The translations under genes and the position numbers were made by a program. From contig NZ_CP103371.1 in NCBI RefSeq assembly GCF_024802625.1, positions 3,906,001 to 3,970,000 of the forward strand: DNA of 64,000 nucleotides, in the 5' to 3' direction. Numbering within the stretch: position 1 is the first letter of the stretch; each line of letters begins with the position of its first letter. The notes under the pieces were generated by a model, which saw only the letters and a program-made list of their open reading frames with translations, had not been told where the DNA came from and made no database searches. Shown piece after piece: positions 23,130 to 32,559 of this stretch. Origin of the DNA: Massilia sp. H6. GTDB taxonomy: Bacteria; Pseudomonadota; Gammaproteobacteria; Burkholderiales; Burkholderiaceae_D.

Positions 23130-25109
23130 TTATTGCCGCGCCCGATGTTGGGGCCGCTGCGCGAAATGCTTGCCGACAAACAGGTCGCCGTCATAGCTCA
23201 GGTGGTCTTTGTCGCGGTACATCAGGCGGCCGTCGATCATGACATTGCAATGGTCCTTGTCGCACAGCGCCGACGCCGTGTCGAACCATTCGATCTGCGG
23301 AAATTCCTCCATGAACTGTTGGAGGATCGCGTTGTGCTGCGCCACCTGCGCGTCCCATTCGCTGCGCGCGATCGCGCACGGCGCACGGGTAGCCGACGAG
23401 GCCACGCCGGCGCGCTTGATGCACGAACGTGGGTCGAAGTTCAGGATCGGCACGTCGTTCATGAACACCACGTGCTTGCCGGCCGCGAGGTAGCGGCGGA
23501 AGGTGTCGCGCGCGGCATCTGCCAGGAAGCGCCGCTCGGGGCTGGTGTCGAACCGTACATGGGTCGAGAATACGATGGTCTTCACCGACGGCATGCCCAG
23601 GGCCAGCTCCAGCATCGGCTGCGTCGCCATCTGGTAAGGGTCATTTTCATGATTGAGGCCCCAGTACGGGTAGCGGGTGCCGAGCATCAACAGATTTTCG
23701 CCGACACCGCTGTAGTAGCGCGTCAGGCCGGCCACCACATGATAGGCATGGCTGTCGCCTACCAGCACCACGGTCGGGTCTTTCGCCGCATCGGCCTGCA
23801 GGCAGTATTCATAGTCGGAATCGAAGCCATAGCGCTGCTTGCAGGCCGCGGCGTTGGCCTGGTCCTCGACCACGATCAGCGCTTTCTGGTTGGCCAGGTT
23901 GTCCTCGATCGGCTTGCGCGTCGGTAGCCCCTCATTGAAGTAGATGTAGGCGCCGGCACCGGCGGTGGCCAGCATCAGCGCGCACAGCGCCGCCACCTTG
24001 CCGCGTGCGGCGCCGAAGCGCAGCGGCCGCTCTACCACCTGGTAGGTCAGCCAGGCCAGCACGATCGCCAGCGCCACCGCCACCGCGCGGATGGCGGGGG
24101 CCGGCTCGCGCGACTCGATGATCTGGGCAAACGACAGCAGCGGCCAGTGCCACAGGTAGAGCGGATAGCTGATCAAGCCGACCCACACCAGCACGCGGTT
24201 GGACAGCACCACGCGGTTGAACCAGGCTTGCGGACCGGCGCTGATCAGCAGCACCGCAGCCAGCACCGGCAACAGCGCCAGCCAGCCCGGAAACTGGCGC
24301 TCGCGCGTGATGAGCGCCAAGCCCAGCGCAAGCAGGAGCACCCCGCTCCAGGACAGCAAGTTGGGAGAGAGATGCCGCGCGAGCGCGAGCGCACGCCCCG
24401 ACAGCGGGCCGGCGCCGGTGCCCCGTGCATGCAGGCAGGCCAGGCCCGCCCCCAGCAGCAGTTCCCAGGCCCGGCTGGCGGGGGAGTAAAAGGTGGCGCT
24501 GGCATGGTTGGCGACACCACCGATGTTGACGACAAAGGATGCCAGCGCCAGCACGCCCGCCACCAGCAGCAGGTTCATGCGGCGCTTCCAGGCCACCAGC
24601 ATGATCACCGGCCACAGGATGTAGAACTGCTCTTCGATGCCGAGCGACCACAGGTGCAGCAGCGGCTTGGTGTCGGCCGCGGTGTCGAAATAGCCGATTT
24701 GGGCCCAGTAGAAGAAATTGGCGGCGAAACCGGCGCCACCCAGCACGTGCTTGCCGAGCTGCTGGTATTCGTCGGGGAACAGGGCCAGCCAGCCGAAGGC
24801 CAGGCAGCACGCCAGCACCAGGATCAGTGCCGGGAAGATGCGCTTGACGCGGCGCGCATAGAAATGGGCGAAGCTGAAGCTGCCCTGTCCGAGCTCGCGC
24901 AGCACGATGCTGGAAATCAAGAAGCCAGAAATGACAAAGAAAATATCGACGCCGATGAAGCCGCCGCGCAGCCAGGCCGGAAACGCATGGAACACCACTA
25001 CCGACAATACTGCGAGCGCACGCAGGCCATCGATGTCGCGCCGGTATGGCAGGTGGCCCACGCCATTGACGAGCGGGTCCCCCAGAGGGATCTGTTTTTC
25101 TAACTTCAT
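23130..25109 (-). CDS. OafA/YrhL-type acyltransferase-3 with C-terminal SGNH domain
   Basis: 659 residues. The N-terminal two-thirds is an acyltransferase-3 membrane domain with about ten helices: YRRDIDGLRALAVLSVVVFHAF (with the catalytic H), GGFIGVDIFFVISGFLI, FYARRVKRIFPALILVL and HLWSLGIEEQFYILWPVI. After the last helix (residue about 385) a periplasmic domain begins, with VLVGDSHAYHVVAG giving the SGNH block I Ser. Such fusions O-acetylate surface polysaccharide or peptidoglycan. The ATG at 25109 (MKLEKQIPLGDP) is preferred; an ATG nine codons upstream is possible. No polysaccharide gene adjoins it, so the acceptor is unknown. Confidence 0.87.
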   Translation of the reverse strand: MKLEKQIPLGDPLVNGVGHLPYRRDIDGLRALAVLSVVVFHAFPAWLRGGFIGVDIFFVISGFLISSIVLRELGQGSFSFAHFYARRVKRIFPALILVLACCLAFGWLALFPDEYQQLGKHVLGGAGFAANFFYWAQIGYFDTAADTKPLLHLWSLGIEEQFYILWPVIMLVAWKRRMNLLLVAGVLALASFVVNIGGVANHASATFYSPASRAWELLLGAGLACLHARGTGAGPLSGRALALARHLSPNLLSWSGVLLLALGLALITRERQFPGWLALLPVLAAVLLISAGPQAWFNRVVLSNRVLVWVGLISYPLYLWHWPLLSFAQIIESREPAPAIRAVAVALAIVLAWLTYQVVERPLRFGAARGKVAALCALMLATAGAGAYIYFNEGLPTRKPIEDNLANQKALIVVEDQANAAACKQRYGFDSDYEYCLQADAAKDPTVVLVGDSHAYHVVAGLTRYYSGVGENLLMLGTRYPYWGLNHENDPYQMATQPMLELALGMPSVKTIVFSTHVRFDTSPERRFLADAARDTFRRYLAAGKHVVFMNDVPILNFDPRSCIKRAGVASSATRAPCAIARSEWDAQVAQHNAILQQFMEEFPQIEWFDTASALCDKDHCNVMIDGRLMYRDKDHLSYDGDLFVGKHFAQRPQHRARQ

Positions 25110-25203
25110 TACTTCGAACCCGGCAAATCCTCCCATTCTACAGTAGCACCTTGCCCCAGAGCACATTCCTGATGGTCGTTATGCAAGCCGGCTAGGCCCC
25201 ATC

Positions 25204-25223
25204 GGACAGTCGCGCAACTGTCC
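25204..25223. repeat. Perfect 7-bp inverted repeat
   Basis: GGACAGT (25204-25210) and ACTGTCC (25217-25223) are separated by six bases in the 290-bp spacer between the divergent acyltransferase and Cache genes. It could be an operator or a small hairpin. Confidence 0.4.
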
Positions 25224-25294
25224 TGGCCAAGCACCGTTTCGCATGACGAATCGGCATCGCTTGACCCGAATCTGCACACTTCCTACCCCACCCT

Positions 25295-25302
25295 GCCGAT
25301 AG
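25295..25302 (+). promoter_or_regulatory. Sigma-28-like -10 box upstream of the Cache gene
   Basis: GCCGATAG differs from the flagellar sigma-28 -10 consensus GCCGATAA at one base. A -35 match is weak: four of eight bases at 25275-25282 with a 12-bp spacer. Location about 100 bp upstream of a chemotaxis-type gene pair makes a FliA-dependent promoter plausible. A perfect hairpin ATTGCG-TTAT-CGCAAT follows at 25303-25318. Confidence 0.4.
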
Positions 25303-25399
25303 ATTGCGTTATCGCAATTCAACCCGGGAACGCCCCGGTACATTTGCCAATGCACTCCAGCAATATTGGTCCCAGAACATTCACTAAAGGAGTATCACC

Positions 25400-25855
25400 A
25401 TGAAGTTGTTCGCACCTGCCGCAATCTTGTCCCTGGCTTTCGTGGCCGCTCCCGTCCTGGCCAATGCGCCGACTGAAAAAGACGCCATCGCCATGGTCGA
25501 ACGCGGCGTGGCACTCGTGAAAGCCAAGGGCAAGGACGAGATGATGAAAAAAATTAACGCGAAAGATGCCGAGTACGTCCAGGGCGAACTCTACATTGAC
25601 ATGCGCGACCTGAAGACCGGCATCGTCCTGGCCCATCCGTACAACCCTTCCATCGTCGGCAAGGACCTGACCGACGTGCCCGATGCCAACGGCAAGAAAT
25701 ACCGCCGCGAGATCATCGATGTCGCCGCCGCCAAAGGCAAAGGCTGGGTCGACTACCAGTACAAGAACCCGACCAGCGGCAAGATCGAGCCGAAGACCAC
25801 CTATATCCAGCGGGTGGATGATGTGGTCCTGGAAGCCGGCATCTACAAAAAATAG
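25400..25855 (+). CDS. Secreted single Cache-domain protein
   Basis: 151 residues. Residues 1-22 are a cleavable signal peptide (LAAPVLANA region, cut near ANA). The mature protein is one small Cache (sCache_2-like) domain: [68 protein letters not shown] and [36 protein letters not shown]. This is the periplasmic sensing module of chemoreceptors, but here no membrane anchor or output domain is attached. It is 32 bp upstream of a chemoreceptor gene in the same direction and may present a ligand to it. SD GGAG lies nine bases before the ATG. Confidence 0.88.
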   Translation: MKLFAPAAILSLAFVAAPVLANAPTEKDAIAMVERGVALVKAKGKDEMMKKINAKDAEYVQGELYIDMRDLKTGIVLAHPYNPSIVGKDLTDVPDANGKKYRREIIDVAAAKGKGWVDYQYKNPTSGKIEPKTTYIQRVDDVVLEAGIYKK

Positions 25856-25887
25856 ACCAACCCACCAGCCCACACCCGGAGTCAAGC

Positions 25888-27615
25888 ATGCTCAATCAAC
25901 TGCGGATCGGTCCCAAACTCTTGCTGGCTCCGGGTCTGGTGCTGGTGCTGCTGACCATGCTGTCGGCAGCTGCCTACTACGGCATGGTGCGCCAGAACGC
26001 CTCGCTCGAACACATGGTGCAGGTGCGCGCCGCGCGCCTGCAGTCGGTGGCGGACGTGGCAGGCGATGCGCGTTTTGCGCACGCCAATATTTATCAGCTG
26101 CTGGCCTGGGTGAACGGCAGTTTCGCGCAGAATCGTCTCGCGGCGCTGACCGCCGACATCCACAAGAAGCATGCGGGCGTCAAGGCCAAGCTGGACGCGC
26201 TGGCGAATCTGGCCGAGCCGAGCGAGCGCGTTTCGCTGGACAAGTCGCTGGCGGCGCTGGCGAGCTATCGCAAGGCGGTCACCGAGACGATCGAGCTGGC
26301 GCAGGTCGACCAGTCGATCGCCACCAATTCAATGCAAAAGGCCGAACAGCAGTTCGTCGTGCTCGATGCCGAGCTGCAGCACCTGGCGTCACTGGAGAAA
26401 AAGCTCAGCGTGGAGGCGCACGCCGCCGCCAAGGCCGAATTCCGCACGCTCGGCATGAGCATGGCGGGCCTGGTGCTGCTGTCGATCGCCCTGTCGCTGC
26501 TGGTAACAATGCTGGTGCGGCGCGCCATGCTGGCCGACATCCGCTCGATCGCGACGGTGGTGGGCGACCTGGCCGAGGGCCGCCTGCAGGCCTCGAGCGC
26601 GCCCGGCACCGGCCGTGACGAGATCGCCGACACCTCGCGCGCGCTGGATCATGCCATCGGCCGCCTGCACGGCGCCCTGCAAAGCATCATGGGCTCGGTG
26701 CGCTCGATCGACACGGCGTCGAAAGAGATCGCCAGCGGCAACCTGGACCTGTCGGCCCGCACCGAGATGCAGGCCGGCTCGCTCGAGCAAACCGCCAGCA
26801 CGATGGAAGAACTGACCACGGCAGTGAAGGAAAACGCCAGCAATGCGCAGCTGGCGTCAAGCCTGGCGGCCGAAGCGGCGCAGCTGGCCGCGACCGGTGG
26901 CCAGTCGGTGGAGCGCGCGGTATCCACCATGGAATCGATCCAGGCCAGCTCGCGCAAGATCGTCGAGATCACCGGCGTCATCGACGGCATCTCGTTCCAG
27001 ACCAATCTGCTGGCCCTGAACGCGGCGGTGGAAGCGGCCCGCGCCGGCGAGCAGGGACGCGGCTTTGCGGTCGTGGCGGCCGAAGTGCGCACCCTGGCGC
27101 AGCGCTCGGCGGCGGCGGCGCGCGAGATCAAGGGCCTGATCGCCGACTCGGTGAAGATCATCGAGGACGGCAGCGCCTCGGTCAGCCAGGCCGGCGCCAG
27201 CATGGGCGACATCGTCGCCTCGGTGCGCCAGGTGAACGACATCATCGGCCGCATCAGCGTGGCCAGCACCGAGCAGGCCGACGGCATCGCCGAAGTCAAC
27301 AAGGCGGTCGGCCAGATGGACAGCATGACGCAGCAAAATGCCGCCCTGGTCGAGGAAGCCGCGGCCGCTGCCGAGAGCCTGCACGAACAGACCGTCAACC
27401 TGACCCGGGCAGTCTCGATCTTCAAGTTCGCAGGCGGCGGTGAATCGCCTGACGGCGAGCTCGATACCGAAGTTGACGAAGCGGACCACGACGAATCGGG
27501 CTTTCACGGCCTGCAAGAACGGCGCGGTAGCGCGAGCGCGATGCGCCGGCGCCCGGTGCGCGCCCTGCCCGCGTCCGAACCCCAAAGCCAGCGCCAGCGC
27601 CAGCGCCGGCTTTGA
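25888..27615 (+). CDS. Methyl-accepting chemotaxis protein
   Basis: 575 residues. First membrane helix about 11-32, a periplasmic four-helix-bundle-like domain to about 190, second helix about 190-209, then HAMP ([21 protein letters not shown]) and a cytoplasmic signalling coiled coil. The hairpin tip is [20 protein letters not shown] followed by [20 protein letters not shown], the most conserved part of all MCPs. It signals to CheA/CheW in the membrane array. The tail after about 520 is low-complexity, basic at the end ([16 protein letters not shown]), and lacks the NWETF-type CheR/CheB tether. Ligand unknown; the upstream Cache gene may supply a binding partner. Confidence 0.93.
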   Translation: MLNQLRIGPKLLLAPGLVLVLLTMLSAAAYYGMVRQNASLEHMVQVRAARLQSVADVAGDARFAHANIYQLLAWVNGSFAQNRLAALTADIHKKHAGVKAKLDALANLAEPSERVSLDKSLAALASYRKAVTETIELAQVDQSIATNSMQKAEQQFVVLDAELQHLASLEKKLSVEAHAAAKAEFRTLGMSMAGLVLLSIALSLLVTMLVRRAMLADIRSIATVVGDLAEGRLQASSAPGTGRDEIADTSRALDHAIGRLHGALQSIMGSVRSIDTASKEIASGNLDLSARTEMQAGSLEQTASTMEELTTAVKENASNAQLASSLAAEAAQLAATGGQSVERAVSTMESIQASSRKIVEITGVIDGISFQTNLLALNAAVEAARAGEQGRGFAVVAAEVRTLAQRSAAAAREIKGLIADSVKIIEDGSASVSQAGASMGDIVASVRQVNDIIGRISVASTEQADGIAEVNKAVGQMDSMTQQNAALVEEAAAAAESLHEQTVNLTRAVSIFKFAGGGESPDGELDTEVDEADHDESGFHGLQERRGSASAMRRRPVRALPASEPQSQRQRQRRL

Positions 27616-27617
27616 CA

Positions 27618-28187
27618 TCAGCGCAGCGGCCGGCTGACGAAACGCGAGCCGGCCAGGCCGAACCTCCAGGGCACGTCCACCGCCTTCGAAATGCCGATAC
27701 GCGGCCCCGCCACGATCGGCAAATCGAGGGGGCCGGGCAGCAACTCGAAGGGCGGCATCGACAAGGGCATGCCGTTGAGGGCTCGGGTCACGCCCAGCGC
27801 CTGGCATAGCTTGCCGGGACCCGAGCACAGCAGCCATTCGTCGTCGGCGTCGCGGCGCTGGCGCATCTGGTCGAGGCCGGCCACCGGTTCGAGCGCACGG
27901 ATCAGCACCCCGGCTCCATGGCCTTCTTCGCGGCAGACGAAATTCAGGCACCAATGAATGCCGTAGGATCGATAGACATAGGCGTGCGCGGGCGGCCCGA
28001 ACATCGCGGCATTGCGCGCGCTCGGGCCGGAATAGGCGTGCGACGCCGGGTCTTCTCGGTCATAGGCTTCGGTCTCGACGATGCGTCCACCGACGCCGTC
28101 GATCAGCACCGTGACGCCGATCAGCTGGCGCGCGACGACGTCGGCCGGGGCGCTAAAGTCAATGCCGGATAGTGTTGAAACAACCAT
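27618..28187 (-). CDS. DNA-3-methyladenine glycosylase (AAG/MPG family)
   Basis: 189 residues. AAG-fold signatures are VARQLIGVTVLI, GGRIVETEAYDREDPASHAY (the VETEAY motif with the catalytic Glu), HAYVYRSYGIHWCLNFVC, GVLIRALEPV and SGPGKLCQALGV. It should excise 3-methyladenine and related alkylated purines from DNA. The stop is two bases from the convergent chemoreceptor stop, and the ATG at 28187 opens into a 155-bp divergent spacer shared with the HDOD gene. Confidence 0.92.
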   Translation of the reverse strand: MVVSTLSGIDFSAPADVVARQLIGVTVLIDGVGGRIVETEAYDREDPASHAYSGPSARNAAMFGPPAHAYVYRSYGIHWCLNFVCREEGHGAGVLIRALEPVAGLDQMRQRRDADDEWLLCSGPGKLCQALGVTRALNGMPLSMPPFELLPGPLDLPIVAGPRIGISKAVDVPWRFGLAGSRFVSRPLR

Positions 28188-28342
28188 GGGCTGATTTTAT
28201 CGCGGGCTCGTCTGAGACGCCGCTTTGGTGAAATCACCACAGTCGGCCCCTACTTAGAGTATTGCCTCAATGCAAGTGAGCGGCGACTGGGGTATAGTGA
28301 AGGCTGACCCATGCCCCCGAAGCTACGCTTCCCTGCCTGCCC

Positions 28343-29206
28343 ATGAATACCGTCGCCGATCCCACCGCGCATCTCGCGCATCTCGACCAGGTCGATGCGC
28401 TGATCAAGTCGATCCGCATCCCTCCGCGCCCGAGCCTGCTTGCCGACATGCAGCGCGAGCTGGCTTCAAACGACCCGTCGCCGGAAGCGATCGGCAAGAT
28501 CGTGGCGAGCGACGTCGGCATGTCGGGCGCGCTGCTCAAGCTGGCCAATTCATCGATCTACGGTGGCCGCAAGGCCAAGTCGATCGAGCAGGCGATCCTG
28601 TTCCTCGGCATCAACCAGGTGGCGGCACTGATGACCGGCCTGCTGGCGCGCCAGGCGATTCCCGTCAACAGCGCCAGCCTGGCCAGCTTCTGGGACATCT
28701 CGACCCGCCGCGCCCAGGCGATGGTGTTCCTGTCGCGCCGCCTGCGCATCGGCGAAGCGGACGTGGCCCACACCTTCGGCCTGTTTTGCGACACCGGCGT
28801 GCCGCTGCTGATCGAGCGCTTCGCCGACTACGCCACCACCTATGCCGACGCGGCGCTGGAAGCGGAGCGTCCGTTTACAGCACTGGAAGAACAACGCCAC
28901 AGTACCAGCCACGCCGCCGTCGGCTGCCTGCTGGCGCGCAACTGGGGGCTCTCAAGCGATGTCGGCTGGGCCATCCTGCACCATCACGACTATGACGTGA
29001 TCGACGACACCTCGACCAGTGGCACGGTTCGCTCGCTGGTGGCGCTGTCGCTGCTGGCCGAAAGCGCCATCAGCCGCTACCAGGGCGATGGCGCTTCGCT
29101 CGAATGGAGCAAGGGCGGCGCCGCCGCCTGCGCCTACCTTGGCTTGTCGGATGAAGAAACCGCCGAACTGCTGGACGAACTGGCCGAAGCGTTTCACGAG
29201 GAATGA
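28343..29206 (+). CDS. HDOD-domain protein
   Basis: 287 residues. The HDOD domain spans about 15-215: IRIPPRPSLLADMQRELASN, GKIVASDVGMSGALLKLANSSIYG, SIEQAILFLGINQVAALMTGLLA and HAAVGCLLARNWGLSSDVGWAILHHHDYDV. HDOD proteins are HD-like signalling domains usually lacking hydrolase activity; here the HHHDYD segment retains some His/Asp. Such proteins take part in c-di-GMP or stress signalling, but the role of this one is unknown. No partner receiver or GGDEF domain is attached. Confidence 0.88.
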   Translation: MNTVADPTAHLAHLDQVDALIKSIRIPPRPSLLADMQRELASNDPSPEAIGKIVASDVGMSGALLKLANSSIYGGRKAKSIEQAILFLGINQVAALMTGLLARQAIPVNSASLASFWDISTRRAQAMVFLSRRLRIGEADVAHTFGLFCDTGVPLLIERFADYATTYADAALEAERPFTALEEQRHSTSHAAVGCLLARNWGLSSDVGWAILHHHDYDVIDDTSTSGTVRSLVALSLLAESAISRYQGDGASLEWSKGGAAACAYLGLSDEETAELLDELAEAFHEE

Positions 29207-29271
29207 ACAAGCTTTGACATCCCCGCGGCACAGGCAGATACTGCGCCTGTCAGTACGCCCGGAGGTATGCC

Positions 29272-30453
29272 ATGCCGCGCTTTACGGTCTTGTTGTCGTT
29301 ATTGCTAACGTGGTCGCTGCTGGCCGGATGCGCCGGCATGCAGCCGCCCGCCGCGGCCCCTGCCCCGTTTGCCGATGCGCGCTTCGCGCCACCGCGCGAC
29401 AAAGTCGGCGCCGACGACCTGTTCACCCTCAGTCCGGCGATGCGGGCTTACCTCAACAGCCACGCCTTTACCGTCCAGCTGCGCCAGCTGGGCCAGCACC
29501 GCGGCCTGGTCGCGGCGCTCTACAGCAAGAGCGATCTCAAGCTCCAATACGAATCCTCGAAAACCCGCACCGCCGCCGAAACCTATGCCGACCGCTCGGG
29601 CAACTGCCTGTCGCTGGTGATCATGACCGCGGCCTTTGCCAAGGAACTGGGCATGCCGGTTCGCTACCGCAGCGTGGACGTGGACGATGCCTGGAGCCGT
29701 AGCGCCGGCCTGTACCTGGCCAGCGCGCATGTCAATATCAGCCTGGGCCAGCGCGCAGAAAGCGGCGTGCGCAGCAGCGACCAGGACGACATGCTGCTGG
29801 TCGACTTCATTCCCCAGGACGCCGCGGCGCGCCTGCGCGCGCGCGAGGTCGACGAACAAGACATCGTCGCGCTCTACCTGAACAACCGCGCGGCCGAGAT
29901 GCTGGTACAAGACCGCATCGACGACGCCTACTGGTGGGCGCGGGCGGCGGTGGCCAAGCGCCCCGGCATGCTCCGCGCCCTCAATACGCTCGGCGTCATC
30001 TACGAAAAGCATGGCGACATGCTGCTTGCCGAGCAAACCTACCGCGCGGCCCTGGAGCGCGAGCCGGAGAACATGGCGGTCATGCGCAACCTGCAGCCGG
30101 TGCTGGCCAGGCTGGGCAAGCAAGAAGAAGCAGCGGCGCTGGCCAGGCGCATCGCCAGCATCGAGCCCTATCCTCCCTACCACCACTTCGACCAGGGCAT
30201 GATCGCGCTACGCGCCGGCGACTACGGCAAGGCCCGCGACCTGTTCGAGCGCGAGGTCAGGCGCGCCCCATACAACGACGAATTCCGCTTCTGGCTCGGC
30301 GTGTCGCACCTGCAGCTGGGCGAGCTGGGCCACGCCCGCGAGCAGATCGCCAAGGCGGTCGACACCAGCACCCGGCAGGAAATGCGGCAGGTTTATTCGG
30401 CCAAGCTGGCGCATTTGCGACGGGCGAGTGCGGCGCTGGCGCCCATCCGGTGA
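29272..30453 (+). CDS. Transglutaminase-like/TPR lipoprotein
   Basis: 393 residues. A lipoprotein signal ends LLAGCAG (C20). Residues about 90-185 look like a transglutaminase-like core: KTRTAAETYADRSGNCLSLVIMTAAFAKELGMPVRYRSV, with the candidate Cys in SGNCLS. Residues about 200-385 contain tetratricopeptide-type helix pairs (RALNTLGVIYEKHGDMLLAEQTYRAAL, FDQGMIALRAGDYGKARDLF, FWLGVSHLQLGELGHAREQI). It is probably a periplasmic outer-membrane-facing scaffold; any catalytic role is unproven because the His and Asp of a triad are not obvious. Confidence 0.75.
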   Translation: MPRFTVLLSLLLTWSLLAGCAGMQPPAAAPAPFADARFAPPRDKVGADDLFTLSPAMRAYLNSHAFTVQLRQLGQHRGLVAALYSKSDLKLQYESSKTRTAAETYADRSGNCLSLVIMTAAFAKELGMPVRYRSVDVDDAWSRSAGLYLASAHVNISLGQRAESGVRSSDQDDMLLVDFIPQDAAARLRAREVDEQDIVALYLNNRAAEMLVQDRIDDAYWWARAAVAKRPGMLRALNTLGVIYEKHGDMLLAEQTYRAALEREPENMAVMRNLQPVLARLGKQEEAAALARRIASIEPYPPYHHFDQGMIALRAGDYGKARDLFEREVRRAPYNDEFRFWLGVSHLQLGELGHAREQIAKAVDTSTRQEMRQVYSAKLAHLRRASAALAPIR

Positions 30454-30483
30454 ACGGCGCAATACCCCGGCCTGCGGCAGCAT

Positions 30484-31002
30484 TCACGATCCTGCAGGCA
30501 GCGCCAGTTGGCGCCAGATCGCCAGCTTCTGTTCCAGGCGCATAGCCTGATGCGCCGGCGAACTCGATGGCAGCACCAGGCTACGATAACCAGCGGCAGC
30601 GAACTGCGGCGCAAACTTGCCCGCTGCCTGGCCGTTGAAGCCCACTGTTTGCAGCATGGGGCACACGGTGCGCAAGCGCTCGAAATCGTTGGCGGCCGCT
30701 TTGCGGATGCTTGCATCGAGGCTGCCTTCGCGCTCGCAGGCGCCCAGCACATCCCACAGGCCAAAGCCGTGCGCCAGCAGGCGCGTCAAGCGATCTTGAT
30801 AGGGCAGCGCTGTCAGGTCGTCCTCGACAACGGCCGAGACGAGGGGCCAGAACTGGTTGCGCGGATGGGCGTAGTACTGCTGGGCGGCGAGCGAGGCGGC
30901 GCCGGGAAAGCTGCCGAGCACCAGCACGCGGGTGCCCGGCCCGATCACCGGGGCCAGCCCGGTCAGCGGCGCCGATTGTGGGGTGTCGAGGAAATGCGGC
31001 AT
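30484..31002 (-). CDS. Hypoxanthine (deoxyinosine) DNA glycosylase, UDG-superfamily family 6
   Basis: 172 residues. The UDG-fold N-terminal motif is RVLVLGSFPGAASLAAQQYYAHPRNQFWPLV, with the family-6 style S-F-P-G-x2-S and the N of PRNQFW; the distal motif is LPSSSPAH. Enzymes of this type remove hypoxanthine from deaminated adenine in DNA. I take the ATG at 31002 (MPHFLDTPQSAPLTG); a longer frame would overlap the divergent gene. Assignment to family 6 rather than to Mug is from the GSFPG and HPRNQFW motifs. Confidence 0.85.
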   Translation of the reverse strand: MPHFLDTPQSAPLTGLAPVIGPGTRVLVLGSFPGAASLAAQQYYAHPRNQFWPLVSAVVEDDLTALPYQDRLTRLLAHGFGLWDVLGACEREGSLDASIRKAAANDFERLRTVCPMLQTVGFNGQAAGKFAPQFAAAGYRSLVLPSSSPAHQAMRLEQKLAIWRQLALPAGS

Positions 31003-31117
31003 GGTGGCATTGTAGTGCCAGGGCAGAACCGGGCGCTCGAGGTTTCGCCAACCATTGCGCCTGGATGCCGCGACAGGCGGTGTAGAATCGCCCGCAACAA
31101 GCCAGCCGGAGACCAGC

Positions 31118-31564
31118 ATGGAGCACCGCACACCACCCCGCGATATCGACATCTTGCTGGAGCGCTATGGCGACAGCCACCAGAACCATACCAACGAAAT
31201 CATCCACATCGTCTGCATCCCGCTGATTGTCCTGGGCCTGCTGGGCATCCTGTGGGCGATCCATCCGGTGCTGGCGGTGGCGGCCACGCTGGGCGCGCTC
31301 CATTACTACTACAAGCTCTCGCGCGGGTTTGCCATCGGGATGGGCGCGATGAGCGCCGCGATGCTGGGGGTGCTGGCGCTGATGCCGCCCATGACCGTGC
31401 TGCCGGTGTCGATCGCGGTGTTCGTGGTGGCGTGGATCGGCCAGTTCATCGGGCACAAGATCGAAGGGAAGAAGCCGTCCTTCCTGGATGACCTGCGGTT
31501 CTTGCTGATTGGGCCGCTGTTTGTGCTCAGCTTCCTGTATCGGCGCTTCAACCTGGCCTACTGA
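31118..31564 (+). CDS. Mpo1-like (DUF962) membrane protein, possible 2-hydroxy fatty acid dioxygenase
   Basis: 148 residues with four membrane helices. The family signature is ERYGDSHQNHTNEIIHIVCIPLIVLGLLG near the N-terminus and WIGQFIGHKIEGKKPSFLDDLRFLLIGPLFVLSFLYRR at the C-terminus; the conserved His residues (H in SHQNH, IIH, GHK) are those proposed to hold iron in yeast Mpo1, which shortens 2-hydroxy fatty acids by one carbon. The bacterial role is not established. Start ATG 31118 with GGAG eight bases upstream. Confidence 0.85.
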   Translation: MEHRTPPRDIDILLERYGDSHQNHTNEIIHIVCIPLIVLGLLGILWAIHPVLAVAATLGALHYYYKLSRGFAIGMGAMSAAMLGVLALMPPMTVLPVSIAVFVVAWIGQFIGHKIEGKKPSFLDDLRFLLIGPLFVLSFLYRRFNLAY

Positions 31565-31620
31565 CCGTTTGGTGGCAGGCAGATAGTGCGGGAACGCTGC
31601 CGAGCACGTATACTCCCGCG

Positions 31621-32559
31621 ATGCCTTCTTCCGTCTTGTTTACCGTCGCCTCGCTGATCTGGGGCTCTACCTTCTTCGCCATCACGCTGCAGCTGGGCGA
31701 AGCGCCGCCGGCTGTGTCGGTGGCCTACCGCTTCTTTCTAGCCGCCGCGACGCTGTTCGTCATCTGCATCGTGCGGGGCGACCGCTTGCGGCTGCCGCTG
31801 CGTACCCACCGCTGGATTGCACTGCAGGGCGTGCTCACTTTCTGCATCTCGTACCTCTGCACCTACGAGTCCGAACAGTATGTGGTGTCGGGACTGGTGG
31901 CCGTGATGTTCGCGCTGATGGTGTTCTGGACGCCGCTCCTGAGCCGTTTATTCTTCGGCACCGGCATTTCGGCACGCACGGTCGTGTGCGGCGTAGCGGC
32001 CATTGCCGGCGTGGCCCTGCTGTTCTCGCATTCGCTCGCCATTGCCTGGCACGACTACCAGCGCGGGGGCAGCGCCAATTTCATCGCTGGCGTGATCCTG
32101 GCACTGGTGGCAACCATCGCCAGTTCGGCCGGCAGCATCGTGGTCAGCAAGGTGCAGCAAGAGTGCGCCAACCTGCCACTGAGCATGGCGTGGTCGATGC
32201 TATGGGGCGCCAGCCTGGTCACCGTATGGTCGCTGATGAATGGCGACCGCTTCGTGCTGCCCCCGAGTGCCACCTATTGGGCGGGGCTGGTCTACCTGTC
32301 GATCTTCGGTTCGGTGATCGCCTTCTTCGCCTACTTCACCCTGATCAACCGCATCGGCGCGCAGAAAACCGTGTATATCGGCGTCGTCACGCCGGTGCTG
32401 TCGGTACTGCTGTCGATCCAGCTCGAGGATTACCGTCCCGGGCCGGTCGAATTCGCCGGCATGGTCCTGTGCCTGGCCAGCGTGGCCTGGGCCCTGCATG
32501 CGCCCGCGGCCAGACCCGTGCAAGCTGCTAACCTGAACAACCCCATCGAAACCCCATGA
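31621..32559 (+). CDS. EamA-family (DMT) transporter
   Basis: 312 residues, ten hydrophobic helices in two EamA repeats: LIWGSTFFAITLQLGEAPPA and TFCISYLCTYESEQYVVSGL in the first, AGVILALVATIASSAGSIV and YLSIFGSVIAFFAYFTLINR in the second. A drug/metabolite exporter of unknown substrate. No Shine-Dalgarno sequence is seen before the ATG and a -10-like TATACT ends seven bases upstream, so a leaderless transcript is possible. The stop overlaps the next start (ATGA). Confidence 0.9.
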   Translation: MPSSVLFTVASLIWGSTFFAITLQLGEAPPAVSVAYRFFLAAATLFVICIVRGDRLRLPLRTHRWIALQGVLTFCISYLCTYESEQYVVSGLVAVMFALMVFWTPLLSRLFFGTGISARTVVCGVAAIAGVALLFSHSLAIAWHDYQRGGSANFIAGVILALVATIASSAGSIVVSKVQQECANLPLSMAWSMLWGASLVTVWSLMNGDRFVLPPSATYWAGLVYLSIFGSVIAFFAYFTLINRIGAQKTVYIGVVTPVLSVLLSIQLEDYRPGPVEFAGMVLCLASVAWALHAPAARPVQAANLNNPIETP

